Source: Calamus simplicifolius (Eukaryota > Streptophyta > Magnoliopsida > Arecales > Arecaceae). From it: a DNA stretch of 64,000 nt. The notes beneath the pieces were generated by a model. It was not told the origin of the DNA, did no database searches, and worked only from the letters and a program-made list of their open reading frames with translations. Of the stretch, positions 22,201 through 36,900 are shown one piece after another. Positions within the stretch are counted from its first letter, which is position 1; each line of letters starts with the position of its first letter. Both the position numbers and the translations under genes were made by a program. The stretch lies in assembly GCA_900491605.1 (NCBI GenBank), contig UESW01004080.1, positions 1,098,550-1,162,549 on the forward strand, given 5' to 3'.

Positions 22201-25008
22201 ATGGTTATATATTACACTGCATAATTCATGAGCAACAGACACGACATTATGGTATTCTTATTTTTCTGACATAAAATTGCATAATGATATGAAGTAATAA
22301 TGAGGTATGCCACATTTAAAGCATAAATGGAGTCACAGGACAAATTAGAATGCCAATGTTGATATACAACTATATAAAGGCAAAAGGGCAACTGCAATAA
22401 GTTCTTAAGAATTGTTCCTGTTAATCATAAGAAATACACATATATTATCTTATCTGTTAAACAAGTTAACTTTAAGACTCTCAATTCGGATACAGTCATG
22501 TCAGCCTCTATAGAGTCTAATGATCAAAAAGGAGAGGGAAGAAGAAAAACCACTAAAATGTTTTCTGTAGAAAATTGGTGAAAATAAATAGCGAAGTGAA
22601 GTAACAACCACAGACTGAATGGCTCAACAAAGCATACAACTGCTTATTAGCGATAGGGCTTCAACAGCACAAAGAATCGGCAACAGATTGTAATAAAATT
22701 ATTGTCCCACACAACTTGACCAAAAGGATACTTAGGATAGGCAAATAATTGGAATATTTTATTTCTAGCATAAAAAGCAGCATGTGTATAAGCAGGAGAG
22801 AAGTCCAAACAGGGAAGACAAATGAGGATCTATTCCATAGTTAATTTGGTAGGTCATAACTCATAAGCAAATTATGGATTATTCTGAAATGAACAGGTTC
22901 ACGATATGCTCTCCTCTAAAAGACAAAGAAAAGCAAATTACATTTTATATGTAAAATACCAAAACTTATTCATTAGATCTGCATGTCCTTTGCCTTTGGT
23001 CTCTCTACAGAAATGTTATCCTTAATAAATAAATAAATAATTAAAAACTTATTATAATTCAAAACAATTTTATTTAACATTAAATAAATCAGAAAGAATG
23101 AAATATCTCATCCTAACCCAAGCAAATCAAATTGAATGAAAGAGAGTGGATTGCAAAATTGTAAAACATAACTTGAATCAAGTGAACTATTGAATTTGGT
23201 AACAATTGTCTAAATTACAGTTATGATGCATATAAGTTGTGAAATTATGTAAGTTTAAGAAAAAAGAGATTGCGTAAGCCACTACTAACAGAATCAACCT
23301 AATTAATGGCTCCATATAAACCTGCATTTACACACATCAGTTCGAGGAAGTCATCTGTTATAGTATATTACTACAAGCATTGTACTGCTCTTTTACTTTC
23401 ATGCAAAACTTATGCATCTATCTTTCCTAGGTTTGAACAAAATGAAAATACACATACAGCACCACTAACCTGAAACAGCTTCTTCTGCAACTTTTGCATG
23501 TTGCTTGACCAGTTCCTCTTTAGCATGGATGTTCAGAAGAGCAGCTGACAGTTTCTCAGACAAACTCTTCACAGTTTCATGGACTTCTCTATCACCAATG
23601 TTTGATGAACCCTCTGGTGATTGGGCATGATTTGGGGAAGCATTATTAGGAGAACCCTTTACTACCTCCTGTTTAACAATAAGTTTACCACATTATGACC
23701 CTCCATAGTCATGAAGTTTCAGCTGAACACCAGGTTTAATTTATAATTATCTCTTACCATTTCTTTTCCAGCACATCTCACATATTTATTGTTCAATGAA
23801 GTATTTAAAAAAACAAAAGATAAATAACTCTTTATATGTGTCAACTTTAACTCAAGCAGAAAGCCTGTCATGCATTGGATATGTTAAAACATTATTCATC
23901 AAGTTTGAATTCTTTTTAATAATCAACACTTAACATTAACTTCCTGCATTTTTGGGAGTTCTGACAGAGCAACTTTAGCCCTGAGGGTGGCATGGTGTAG
24001 TAGCAGATAGCTGGACGCTTAGTTTCTTTCGAATGAAATCTTACATTGTCATTATGTTGTTTAAGCTCAGACAAACGGGGAGCAACCCTCTGAGAACTCC
24101 AAGACCTAGAAAGAGACTAGACAGAGGAAGGAATCGTGCATGTAGGAAAGCAATTGTTCTTGAGGTACAAAGTCAGAAGCCAAGGGTCCAACTTCAAACA
24201 CAAGACCCAAAATAAGATCAAGTCATTAGATGGTAATATCAGGAAGCTCTCACACAATTTATATGTGTGGTGCAATCATTATTAAAGAATAAGCAGATAT
24301 TCACCACAAAAACCTAGTGCATTCATCTTTGAGGTGGAAGAAGATAATCTGAAGAACCAAACTAGAACACAAGCCTGAAAATATGCTCAAGCTAACGCAC
24401 AGTAAAAGTGGAGAATTCTTATCTATGAGCATCATAATCATCATGGAAAAAGCAATAGTCATGCACCGTAGAAAATTACATCCAGATGGTTCCAGGAAAT
24501 AATGACAGAATCAAATTGCTGCAGGAAATGAAGCTGTTTAGCTACACATTAACAATTTTAAGGTACCTTGCTTAATAAAGGTCAGTTTTCACCTTGAAGT
24601 GAAAAGTATGTGATTTATATTCAACATTTAAATGTAAGAACTGGCATTGCTGAAAGCTTCTTGATTTGTACTCTATCATTTACCAGTCACACTTAACAAG
24701 CAAATCAAAAATCAAGCAACGCAATTGACTCGGTTTACAGTGGCTTGCATTCTTCAGACTGATCGTTCTCCAAAATCGTACCATCCACTTTAACCATTCA
24801 TTGCTCAATTAACTGGCTCTCATGATTAATCTTCAGGGTCCAAAGAAACTCAAAAACTGAATAAAATCGGAAGAGACAAAGAGGGCAGCAGACAAACCTG
24901 ATCATCTGAGCACCTCTCAGAATGAGACGACATCGATCCCGAGCTCTCAGTCTCACTGGGGCTCTTCTCGGACGACTTCCGCCTCCAAAGCCAACTCCGA
25001 CGATCCAT
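19207..25008 (-). CDS. FPP: Filament-like plant protein (long coiled-coil)
   Basis: Four exons on the minus strand: 25008-24898, 23668-23470, 21595-19866, 19488-19207. Together they encode 773 aa with an unbroken frame and GT-AG junctions. The start MDRRSWLWRRKSSEKSPSET followed by a Ser/Glu-rich stretch is the characteristic FPP N-terminus. FPPs are plant-specific coiled-coil proteins; one member binds the nuclear-envelope protein MAF1 and others are linked to the cytoskeleton. The role of this member is unknown. From about residue 60 to 690 it is nearly continuous coiled coil (EKLSAALLNIHAKEELVKQH; VWESEKLELEKQFVELN) broken by a Ser-rich segment in the middle. Residues around 440-650 contain degenerate ~42-aa repeats of the type LESQLEFAELEVRKLYEKV. 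The C-terminus is Ser-rich and ends GFMSMLS. Intron 2 carries two dinucleotide runs. Confidence 0.93.
22044..22070. repeat. (AC)n microsatellite
   Basis: About 13 CA units in intron 2 of the FPP gene. A shorter TG run followed by GA-rich sequence lies nearby at 22176-22201. Confidence 0.95.
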
Positions 25009-26932
25009 CTTGCTACCTCAACCATTTAATAGATCAATGGCACTTGGACTCCAGCTCCATAACCACGACCGCTTCAATTTCTCCACGATCACCACCCACA
25101 AGTGCCCAAAAAGATCAAACCTTTTCAACCAAGAAATCATCACAAAATCAGATAGAAATTATTTAAAAAAACCCTTAATTTCGCTGATGAATATGGAACA
25201 TAATCATCAAACCAAAAACCCTAAAGAAAACCGCACAAGATCAAATTTATATAAGCACTAGAAGAACAAACTCGTCACCCCAAAATCTCATTTTTGACTA
25301 AAAACCCAGCAAGGTCGCAACTGAAAAAAAAAAAAAAAACATCCTTTTCACAAAAACAACGGAATCCGACCCAAATATATCACCTTAAATGAACAAAGAG
25401 GGCATTAATGCCGGAGAGAAAGGAACTCGTGAGGGACGCGGGGAATGTCAGCAGATGAGACGATCGGCGTGGGGCATTTGAATCTAAAATACCTTCTTTT
25501 TTCAAATTTTCTCCCCCAGTTTCCCTGCTATTTATGCAAAGAAACATTAATTCACTGTTCACCCATTAATTTATTCGATCAATCTCACCTCTTTGGACCA
25601 AATGCATGTGGGGGGGAAGAAGAAAGCCGCCTCCTTGGAAGCCCTTTCCAGCCCCTGCTTCGGTCTGGGAGAGACTCGATTTCTTTTTATTGTTTTCAAA
25701 ACGGAGCTGGCCTTATTCCCGCCCTCTGGCCACGGAGATGAGCATTTTCTCTGTTCCTCCTGGGGTTTTCTTCTGCCATTAGTACTAAATAATCAAGCTT
25801 TGCTAGAGAGAGAGAGAAAGGCCAGAGCCCCTCTTGGCTCTTTGTTTCTGGTCTTTTCCTTTCAGCTTCTTCTAATCTTCTCAATTCCCTGATGAGTGTT
25901 TTATATGGATCGCTTCCATCAAGTACGGTTGCCAGAGATTTTAATTTTTAACCTTGGATTATGCTCTCTTTGACACAGGGTTTGAATGGTTTACCAATAA
26001 AATAGAAAGGCTTAAACAATGAGAGGGCCAGTCCTAAGATGATATGGTTTATATTACCTGAATTGCCCTTCTAGCATTTCCTTGAGTTCCTCTGTTTTGT
26101 GTGTCTCTGCCAAATGGTTAGTCTAGTTTGGTTCTCTGATGAAAATGAATGCAGTGGAGCATCCCTAACTTGCTTCAAAGTGGCAGATGCAACCATTTAT
26201 CATGATGGTTGTGATGTGCCTAGATGACTGGATTATATTTTTGATTACTTGAGATAACATGATGGATACAGTCTCATTTCTACCTCATTCTATTGTTTCT
26301 TTCCTTGAAGAGCAAGGAATAAAAGCAATAAAGATGCATCAATTGAAGTTTATAAGGTGGGAGGTATGGATAATGGAGACATGTAGAATTAATAGATTCA
26401 GCAGGGACATGTCACCAAATTGGTGTTGCATGTAGTCAAAGCATGGCTGAATACTAAAGGCTATTAAGATTAATGCTGAAGTATTGCCTTAAGACTAAGA
26501 ATATTTTAAAAATTCTTGGTCCCCACTGTAGATTGCAGGGGCCTCCCCTCATGAAAATACTTTGACTACTGTTGATGACGCTAGCAAAACTTGCAATGTG
26601 CAATGGACTAAATCCATAATTTAGCTTAGATTAGGAAGTGAACTTTTCTTCTTCTTCTTCTTCTTCTTCTTTTTTTTTTTTATGGTTGTGGCCTGTGGAC
26701 CTAATTTCCTCTGTTTTGAGATGAATTAGTGATGAAATAGACTACCAAAGCAACAAAAATTTGAATTTTAAGCTTCCATTAATTATGATGACATAAACAT
26801 CATGCTCACAAATTCCTCTTTATGAAAGATTGTGAATGATAAACTCTTTAATATTCAAAAATTTCTAGAGATCTTAAAAACAGATAGGACAAACATGTAA
26901 ACTTGGTGCTAGTGCTGTTGTGACTCCTTGTT
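25009..26932. other. Upstream region of the FPP gene
   Basis: Leader and promoter region of the minus-strand FPP gene. A poly-A run sits at 25324-25340, GAGA repeats near 25806-25820, and a (TTC)n run followed by poly-T at 26645-26680. The plus-strand open frames at 25445-25892 have no recognisable domain. No other gene seen. Confidence 0.5.
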
Positions 26933-26940
26933 TGCTTATC

Positions 26941-27577
26941 TGGTGATGGCAATTTTTTTCCGTTTTCTCATTTATCCAATCGGTACCATTTTTAACGGAT
27001 CGAAGAATCCCCATTTTAAACGGCTTAACGGATAACGGGAATTTTTTGTTAACGGCTAAACAGATAAACGGTCCGAAGACGATATTCTCCGCTCCATCCC
27101 CGTCCCCGTTAGCTTTATATAATAACTCAGCGACTCTTGCGCACCATCTCTTGCTCTTCCTCTTTCACGCAGCCAATCTAAAGTTAACCTACTCCATCAC
27201 CTCTTCCTCTTTTTGAAATGCAATTAGAATTTGATGGATCATTTCCTATCTGGTTTGTTACGATGTTAAAGCTAATGTATCTGGTTTGTTACGATGTTAA
27301 AGCTAATGTGTTACATGTATCAATATCAACGATGGGTTGTTGGCGTTTATTCTATCTTATCCTAATTAATTTTATTTTTAAATTTTAATAAATTTTAAAT
27401 CTAATAAAATAATTTTATTTTTTATGTAAACGGACAAACGAATATCCCATTTGCCCGATCGGGTATCCTCGTCCCCGTCCATTAACTATAACTGCTTAAC
27501 GGGATGGAAAATGGGGATGTTTTTCCTAACGATGATGGGTACCAGTATAGACTGTCCCGTTTCCATTTCCATCCCTA
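26941..27577. mobile_element. Non-autonomous hAT-type element
   Basis: A 637-bp segment with short imperfect terminal inverted repeats: left TGGTGATGGCAAT, right (reverse complement) TAGGGATGGAAAT. Eight-base flanks TGCTTATC (26933-26940) and TGCTTCTC (27578-27585) differ by one base. An 8-bp duplication and TAGGGATGG-like ends are hAT traits. The interior has AACGG-rich sequence near the left end, CCCCGTCC blocks near both ends (about 27100 and 27470), and a 36-bp tandem duplication (TATCTGGTTTGTTACGATG at about 27247 and 27280). No transposase. Confidence 0.75.
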
Positions 27578-27585
27578 TGCTTCTC

Positions 27586-30500
27586 CACCTGCAAATGGTC
27601 CAGTGACTGGGACTGCCTTGGAAGCCATCGATGATGACACACCTGCACCATGGAGCAGGGCTCAGCAGAGTTAGCTGGAAGCTCAAGAGGAACATCCTAT
27701 CCTATTTCATTAAACTATGGAAACAGGCATTAAATAGTTACAATCAAATTATTCAAACTGGATGCCATGTCCAAAAAGGTTGAGCTCTAACCACCACTAG
27801 CAGACAGCTGTTTCCCTACAGTGGACTGTTCGATTTGTAGCATTATATCATACTGATTTTAGTTGCTTGATCGATCATTTGAAGCACCTGGGACAAAGAT
27901 GGAGGAGATTAGCTTGGCTATCTCACGCAAGATGGGATGTAGCATTCCATGAGGCAACGTCAGAGTCCTGGTTGACAGGCCCCAGAAGGTGGGCTCCCAA
28001 AGCCTGCCACATTGCCATAAAGGAGTAAAAAAATTGGCAGTGCGTGGCTCCACCTTATGTGACTCCTGGGTGACACATGAGCTCAGATGATATCATGTCA
28101 GAGAAGCTGGGTTGCCCTCACACTGTCACAGATGAAGGGATTTTGGTCTCATCCCTGATACGATTCATAACAGTGAATATTATTGGCAAGAGAAATGATA
28201 GGATCACATAAATCGTCGATAGTGTCGGTGTCACAGTACCAGATTTCGTGCCTAAGTAATGGCAGGCCCCTTTCTTAGCATTTACCAATTTTCTTTTTAC
28301 ATTTGATTGAAAAAAAAAAAAAAAGGTCTGTTCACAGATTGTAGCTTGGATGAGCATCACACAATGTCTTCCAACCAAGCTATCACACCAAATAGCTTAG
28401 AAGTTTTTTTGAGCAAAATTTTCCAGCCACTACTACATTTGAGCATCACACAAAGTCTTAAGAGTTATTTCGAAGCCAGACCAGTTATCAGACAAAACAA
28501 AAAAAAAAAAAAAATTGATTTGATTTCAATTCATTTTATCAGTTGGCCAGTGCTTACATTGATTTCCATGATAACTCAATTAATCATAATAAAAAAGAAT
28601 ACAATTCTCATACATGCTTATAACATCCCAATTTTAACTTAAGATAAATGAAAGCCTGTATAATTTGTACTTGTGGTTCAATTTAATTTATATTGAATGT
28701 TTTAAAAATTTAAATCAATTAAATTGATATGTTTGATTTTAAAAAAGTTTAAACTAAAATCGAACTGAGAGCAAAAGGCACTGATTCTTTTTTTTTTTTT
28801 GGCACTTTTCTGTTTGGATATCTTGTTTCACTTGTAGAATTGAGTACTATGGCATTCTTTTATACCCAGCAAATCAGACAACCCACCTTTTGATTTACTA
28901 GGATGTCCCAGAACGGACCTAACTTACCATGCTATCAGGACAGTACTTGAAAGGGAGTTGTGCTCTTACTTGCATATTAATACTCCATCCAATATATTTG
29001 ATTAATTTAACCATTAGACTGCAAGGATGTGGTGGTTCCTGCATCCTTTTCCACCAATGGCTTCCAAAGGGTAATTGCTACGGCAAAGGCGGCCAGACGC
29101 GTTCTTGTCCTCTGGTCCCAAGTCCCAACCCCTCCCTCGTGTGGAAGATGCTCTTCCTTCAGGCCCCACTCTCTTTCTGACTTCATGGTGACATTGAATG
29201 CTCTGTAGCTCTGCATTCATGGATGCAGTTTGGGGCCAAACTCAGGCGTGAAGAAAGATGGTCTCAGAGCTCACAGGTTATCCACAACCACAAGAAAGTA
29301 AAAAATTACTATATTTTTTTTGAAAAAATATTATATCATTAAAAAATTAATAAAAAGTGAAAAAAATAAAAATAAACCATGAGATATGAAAAAGAAAGAA
29401 TATATAGGTTGAATTTTTAATTAGATTAGAAATAATTTTAGAATAAAATAGATTTGATAAGGGATTTTAATATGGATTATTAATTATCAAACATATCTTC
29501 CATCGTGTAGGTTAAAACTATTATTTTTAAGGGATTTTAATGTCTTAAAAAATGATCAAATATTTCCTTTTTTTTCTCATTTGATTGATTGTACCAAATG
29601 ATAGTAGCATTTGGCAAAGGATTTCTAAATTTCCTTCTCTGATGAAATTGTTAGTAAATAGTTGCAGACATGAAGACGTCATTATAAAATAATTGCCTGG
29701 TCCACGGTCTTGAATCAATTTATATTAATAGTTTGCTCAAAAAAAAAAAAAAACATATGACTATATTTTTCTGAAGACAGAGAACTGCTGGTATAAAAGT
29801 TGCACTTATATAACCCAAATTTGATTGTTGATGGACTGAAATGGTAAAATCTTTTGATGTTTGCATTAGAAACTTGAGTTCAATAATCCTGGAAAGGTCA
29901 GAGACATCTGGGAGACAGCAATTGTAGTCTGTGAACATATTGTCATAAAAATATAAAAAAGTAAGATATCAAAACAACATCAAAAGCACTCACGTCTACC
30001 ACTCAGCAGCCGTTGATTGGTAAGACCCACTTAGTATGAGTTGATGATGAGCTAAGCATGACTAAAGTGAAACATAATTAAATGACTATAAATTTAAAAT
30101 TAAATAAAAATATATTTTGATCCCCAGATTCTTACTTAAAACCCATTTTGATTCTTAAATTTTAACCATTACAGATTTATTTCTTATATTTTAAAAATAC
30201 TATATTTTGATCATTATGTTGGGTGAGGCCAGTTAAAATTAATGAAAGCCATTCTAATGGACTTGTTGATATGTCGGCTATTTTAATTAGCTCTTGTGAT
30301 ATCTAAATAATTTTATATAAAATAAAAAAATAAAAAATTTATAATCTAAGTTCATATGCTACCAATTAACTAGTGCTCGAATTTTTAATGCCATATAAAC
30401 ATAATCAACTAATAAATTAATTAAACCAGCAGTTGAACTTAAGGTATTATATAACCCCATACAATAGAATAGAATGTTAGGAGAGAAGCCCAAAATAAAT

Positions 30501-32354
30501 TTTGGATAAAAAAATTGAGGGCTGAAAGTATATACTTTCATTTTTTTTTTGTGTGAAAGTATAGGTCTCATGGGTGGATTGGATCCTTGACTTCTTGCCT
30601 TTGAAGACAAAACTGAGCCTAGAAAAGTCATGCAATTATTTGTTTCGTATGCATTGATCATGTCCCTTCAAACCAAAAGCCATTTGTTTGGATCTCCTTA
30701 TAATTTATGTTCCCTTGCATTCTTGTACATCAATTATTTAGGAGTAAGTTGAAATAGGCTCAACCCTACCTTCGACAGAAGCTCCCCCCACCATTGAATG
30801 GGACAACAGAACAGTGGTCCTAGATGAGTGTATGTATCTATCTATCTGTCCAATTCTAGAACTGGAGGATGATGATGATGATCGAGTGAATTCATCAAGT
30901 AAGATGTGACCCTTGGCGTGGATTCGTTACCAACAGGAGAATATATATATATATATAACCCGTGATCTACGCCACAGAATTTTGTCTAATGGCCTTCACC
31001 ACTCCCTGTATGGGGGTTGTTGATGTGGAGGTGGCAAGGGAGGATCGCAAGGTGGGCACCAAAAAGCCATCCAACTTTATAAGCATACAGTTGATGTGTC
31101 AGCCACTAGCCCTGCACGAAGCATCGCGGTGACGTGGGGATGGCGAGCCTTCGCCCCAGACTCACATGAAAGCATGAGGGCATGAGGAGCCAAGTAGATG
31201 CCAGAGTTTGAACTTTGAACTCCAATTGAACGTGGATCATATATACTTCTCGAAATCTATTAAAGTTTGGTTTCTACCTCGTTCACAAAGCCAATTCATT
31301 TACCATGAGGTCATCTTGAATTCAGGATCACCTGTAATTCGATTGACGATGACCAAAGTTGTACCTCAATGATCCGCTTATCTTAAATCATCCCCATCTC
31401 TGATAGAATCACCATCGTATCATCCCAAAAAATAATTATACATTTATTGAAAAAAAAAAAGTTGAAATAACTTATAACTCAAGTTCTTCGTGTTACCAAT
31501 TAATTTGCACTCAAATTTTTAGAACAAATAGCTAGTTTCAATCTACTAACAAGTTAGTCAGTAAATAAGTTTGGAACATTACAAAAGCTAATCCATGGAA
31601 ACGAGAAAAAGCCTACTATAAGATGATGGTTGAATCTCATCATGATGTGAAGCCACCCCCTACCCAACTCAATGTTCGTTGATAATGGAGCTAGATTGTA
31701 ATACCAAAAAATAATCCCACTTGCACTCAAGTTTTTAAGGTTAAGTAACTTGCATTCGAGTTCTACCGGAAGATAGGCTTGAAGCATGACAAGCGCTCTT
31801 ATTTTCATATTATAATTTAATATTATAAAATTATAATATAGTTATAATATTATTTATTATATTATAATATGATATGAAGTAGACTCTTAAATCTTAAAAT
31901 CATAAAGATGGCAAAAAAAAAAAAGTAAAAAAAGATAAAATGGCTTCAAGATCCATATGGATTTAAGGATGAAAGGTTTTAAACTTGGCTATATTCAAAT
32001 ATAATCAAACCTATCTTATATGATATAATAATATTATATATTATATTATTATTATAACATAATATAATATCATCTAGTATCATAATATAATATTAAAAAA
32101 GAATATTATAATTTAACATAAATATTATAATGATAAATTATTATGATAATTACAAAATTTATCGGTGATGATTTTGGTATTATAAGACCAATGATCTTGA
32201 ATTCTCATCAGGTAACAAAACAAAAACAAAGATGTTGAAGGATCTTAACATAACATATCGTAGCACCAAGGTTCATGCCACCTAACGAGGAATGTGGATA
32301 CAAAGTTGCGAATAAATTCAAATTAAAAACCCTTCTCCACGCACCTACCTTACC

Positions 32355-32385
<31 letters not shown>

Positions 32386-33920
32386 TGCTGCTGATTTAGC
32401 TTGTTCCCTCCTGCTGCTGCTGCTGCTGCAAAAGAACAGCACTGACTCTCAATGTGAACAACATGTTCAACATGCCCATAAAGAAGGAATCACAACTTTT
32501 GACAGAGTTTAGGTTGGCAGATCAAGAGCTGCACCAGTTGAGTGGCCCACTGCACCCTTCTCACCATGCCATGTCAGAAACAAAAGTCTGCTTTTTTTTT
32601 TTTTTTTTTTTTGGCCGGTTACAACAAACGAGTAATGCCTAAATAATGCCTTCATCTCTTTCTCCAATAATTGCCACCGTGTTTTCCCCCATACCTGTAA
32701 CCTTCTCTTCAAATCTCTTAGCCTTTCCGGCTCCCATTTAATACAAAGTCTACCAACTTTACTTTCATTTAAGAATTCTAAACCTAGGCATTCTCAAAGT
32801 GAACCCCTGAAAAATATGCAAGACCTGCTCAAGAACTCAATTCACGATAATGACAGTAATAAAAATAGTTTATTTATTTACAAAGCCTGCAAATAGCTGC
32901 TTAATAAATAAAAAGAATTGAATTGAATTTCTCAGCAAACCTCTTGCACTGGTTTAAAAATCTCGAGTCCAGATCCTATGTGATCAGCAGAAAGCAAGAT
33001 TCATAAAATTTCAAAGATTTAGTTTTGCATCACAAAAGGCACCCTACACCTCTCCAGTCTGCAAGGGCCTAGCAAGCAAAGTAGATAGTAGCCATGTGCC
33101 CTCCCTTCTCGCTGGCATGATTGGCAGCACATGAGGGCCCCTCTTGCTCTACCGAGCATGCATTAACACAACAGCAAATAATGGTCACAGGCAGTGTGTT
33201 TTCCAAGCTTTCACAGCAGCAAAAGAACAAGACATGCAAACCACCAGCAAAGGACCCACTTCCTGAGGCCTGGAGAACACCCAAGGTGTGCACAAGACAT
33301 TTGGGCAGAATTGTCTGCCAAGATGGGCCAGAAAACAGAAACATATCCTGCTGCAATATCAGTAGCTGGACTGACAAGAGAATCAAATCAGACATAACAA
33401 AAGAGAACAAAACCAATTTTCCTTCCACCATAGAAACGGAAATGAGGAAACACTAATAACCTTTACTTGGACTCCACAGGACTCCCCACACTATTAATGC
33501 TCTGAGAATATTTTTTTACCCCTTTTAAATGTATTTAACCTTTGAAGTTTCTTGATGCCTTCTTATCTGTACAGACATATAAATAACAAAAAAATTGATG
33601 TCATTGATGCAAGAGATGTGAACAAAAACACTTAGTTCCCTTGTAGCACAGATTTGGTTGCTAAAAATCATTCCCTACATTCTTTGACTAGGAGTATCCC
33701 AACCAACAGAATCATTTGTGTCATGCAATGTCATATCACCCCCCCCCCCCCCCTAAAAAAAGATGAAAAAAAAAGGACCAACTCCTTTTAGGTTTATGCC
33801 ATTTGATGAATGCTCTGATTTCAGGGAGCTGTTAACTCAAAATGTTGCTCCCCACATCATACAGGAGCTTGGACCTGCATATACTGTACATCAAATATTT
33901 GTCCCCACCATCAAGAGAGA
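27586..33920. other. Gene-poor intergenic stretch
   Basis: About 6.3 kb without a recognised gene. It contains AT-rich palindromic tracts (31800-31875 and 32015-32125), an (AT)n run at 30941-30957, TTTTG repeats at 32359-32382, (CTG)n at 32410-32429, a T22 run near 32590 and a C13 run near 33740. A sequence around 30340-30410 recurs in diverged form at 31470-31530 (both contain ACCAATTAA and CGAATTTTT-like stretches). The last few hundred bases are probably the 3' untranslated region of the CBS-PB1 gene. Confidence 0.5.
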
Positions 33921-36900
33921 TCACATGTCAGATCGTTTCAAGTACATCATTACTCCAATACTTGTCAGTGCAAGTGCACCTGCCACAATCCCAGTTTGCA
34001 GAGATGACCATTCTCTTATCTGGAGAGTTGCAAGATCAGCAATCGATCTTGCAGCTTCCTTCTTGGTATCAGAGTCGTCAATATACAGCCGTAAAACCTG
34101 AAATAAGCAAACAATGACAGCTGAACTAGTCAGGCCCATTGTCAATCTTGAAAAACACATCCCATCAGAAGGTGATAAGAAAAGATTTGCCATTTTTCAG
34201 AGATACAGTTCCTTCATAAAAGAACACAAAACATTTGCACCATCTTTCAAATTCATAGACCAGCTGGTGCAGGACTACAACATCAGCCACATCTCATATG
34301 TGGCCTTGCCTCCTATATTCATCTAACCGACATCAAATTGTACCAATGGTAGGTCAAGACTTATTGAAGAAGAAAATGCTTTCGATTTTTCTTTTTACAA
34401 GGAAATTTTGAAGGAAAAAAAAAAGACTCTTCTTTTTAATTTGTAAACAAAATCAGGCTAATTGTGTCAAAGGTGGCCTCTTTTACAATGGTCACATGCA
34501 TATGATGGATGCATGTTATATGTCTCCTTGAAGGAACAAAGCAAAATCAGTAGTATATGCCCTAAAAGAATACATAAAGATGCACTAATTCTGTGTATGA
34601 AGGCCTTGCTAATGAATGTCACGCTTATGCTATTTACATTCCAGTCATCTCAAGGAAAACCAAAAATAGTTGCAACACATCAAAGAGTATTCATGAAGTT
34701 GGATAAATTGTGCCAATAATGACCTTATTGCAAGGGTGTCACATTGTGTGCTCTGTGTCATAAATCTGTTCAACGACCATCGGCATCAGTTGGGTACCTT
34801 TAATACTATCCACAGAGTATCAATGAAGAATCCATTGACAATATCTACAAGTCAATTGTTTCATATGGATAAAAACAGCCATCCAAAGTAGTTTATCATA
34901 AGGGTAAAAAGATTCCAGCTTTTGTTGATGATAAGAGTTTAGCAACTTTCTGTTTTGATGCATGTCAAGTGTCAGCATGGTTAGACACCAAAAGCACTAA
35001 CAGCAACAGCATTCAATCTTTGGGCCCATAGCAGAATTATGTTGTATCACAACAAATTCTACGCATAATCCATTCCTAACTTATCTTTCCTTACCCGTAC
35101 ACAATCCTAACAACAAGCAGAAAACCTGATGCAAGACATTGTTTTAACCTTTTCTTAATGGTGAAATCAATTTTAATACTAGGATCAATGCTAGACTAAA
35201 TGATAATCCTCTCAAACAGCCTGAAGAAACAGGATAAGGCTGCATAAAGTTTCTGCTTGTAGGTGGGGGCTACACGTGTTCTTCACTCCTACATTCAACC
35301 ATTTAGGTGCTAACCATGTTTCTTCAGGGTTGTCCCCGAGTCTGTTGCTATTTTAGCAAGCTCCAAAATCCTAGTTTCGAAAGAAAAGCGGAAGAAAGAA
35401 TCACCTTCCACCCAGCTAATCGGGCATGGTTCACAGCTCCAATGAGATCGCTATCTGTATTCAGAAGTACTCTGTCACCTTCTTCATCTTCATACTGTAT
35501 GAAACAGAAAGGTTACAATTTAATTCTAGCAAATGTAATACATGACTACAAAGAGCAACACAAAACTGTAACCTCACCAAGAGTTGGATTTTGTCATTGT
35601 CGCTGTCAAGCCCCATTCTCTGCATCACCGCAGATAGAAGCTCAGCTAAGCTCTCTGCACCTATAGCAAGAAAATAGTCATACATTGGAGCCTTGCTATA
35701 ATATGTTGGGAATGAATGCCAAAAAAAAAGGAATCACAACCCAAATTCCGACATGAAAACTGCCATTAATATCATACTAACCACAACCAAATCTATGAAG
35801 CCGTCCCTTCTGGTCTTCGAACTTGAAAGCCAACGAGTTTCCAGGACCATGAGATGGGGACACCGTGCACTCTGATGCAATCAATGCAGACCCTTCACTG
35901 CAGATAAACAATTTTCAGAGGAATTAAGCATGCTGGTCAGCAATAATAACATGAAAAGCAAAGACACGGCACCTATGTGTATCACTCTCTTCTAAAGGAG
36001 GCTCCAGAGCAAGAGCAGAATCCCAAAACTTGTGCATCATCGTGTTTGCCACATCATTTACAACTCCAGCACCTCCTTCAATCTTCAAGAAGGAAATAAA
36101 GAATTAAGATAAAAAACACTGATACAATCCTTCATTTGTTAAGCTGAATAAAACGAATCAAATATTGTGGTTCAACACACAATCCATGAGCAAATAAACA
36201 AAAATCAGCTTAGTTGAAAAAGATTGTGGCCTCGCTAAGGAATGAATTTGATGTGATCAACATGTAGATTTTATCTAGCTGGAGTCCAGCTGCTTCACTA
36301 AGCCATGCAGTTCAGTGTTGTATGTCTCAATCAGAGTAATCAGCCAAAGATTGAAGGAATAATCAGACAGCAACATACTAAAGAAGACATTATCTGGCAG
36401 CAGTACCCAACTTTAAACACATGCACCTCACAATCAGTAAATTCTTGCAGCATTTTAAACCTCGGTGCTTGCAATACGTAAAAGAGCATGAGAAAGCTGG
36501 AACATTCACCATTTGGAATGAAAGAAAGTTATTTCATCATGATTAAATCACCCTCAACTTACTGATTTGAAACAAGTTGATAGCTTGGCATATATCTAAG
36601 TGGGCATTAATTACACTTTTCTTATGTAATAAAGAGTGAAGAGGATTGAAAAACTTGTTTACATTGTGGACACAAACACATTTCAGAGCAATCCTAGAAA
36701 AATTAAACAATACATGATTCAGATAAAAGGATTTCAGATATGATTGATCTTACCATGGAAATTGCTGCATGTGTCAGTTGCAAAACATCCAAACAAGCAG
36801 CAATTTGACCATCTGGTTGAGAAGTGACATCAGTTAACTGAAGACACAGATTTCTTGCCTACTATAAGTTAACATTACTTACCTCTATTCAGCACTGGAA

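Noticed and set aside
33069..33456. Frames of 111-120 aa on both strands
   Set aside because: Overlapping on opposite strands, no family pattern, and located just beyond the stop of the CBS-PB1 gene, so likely 3' flank.
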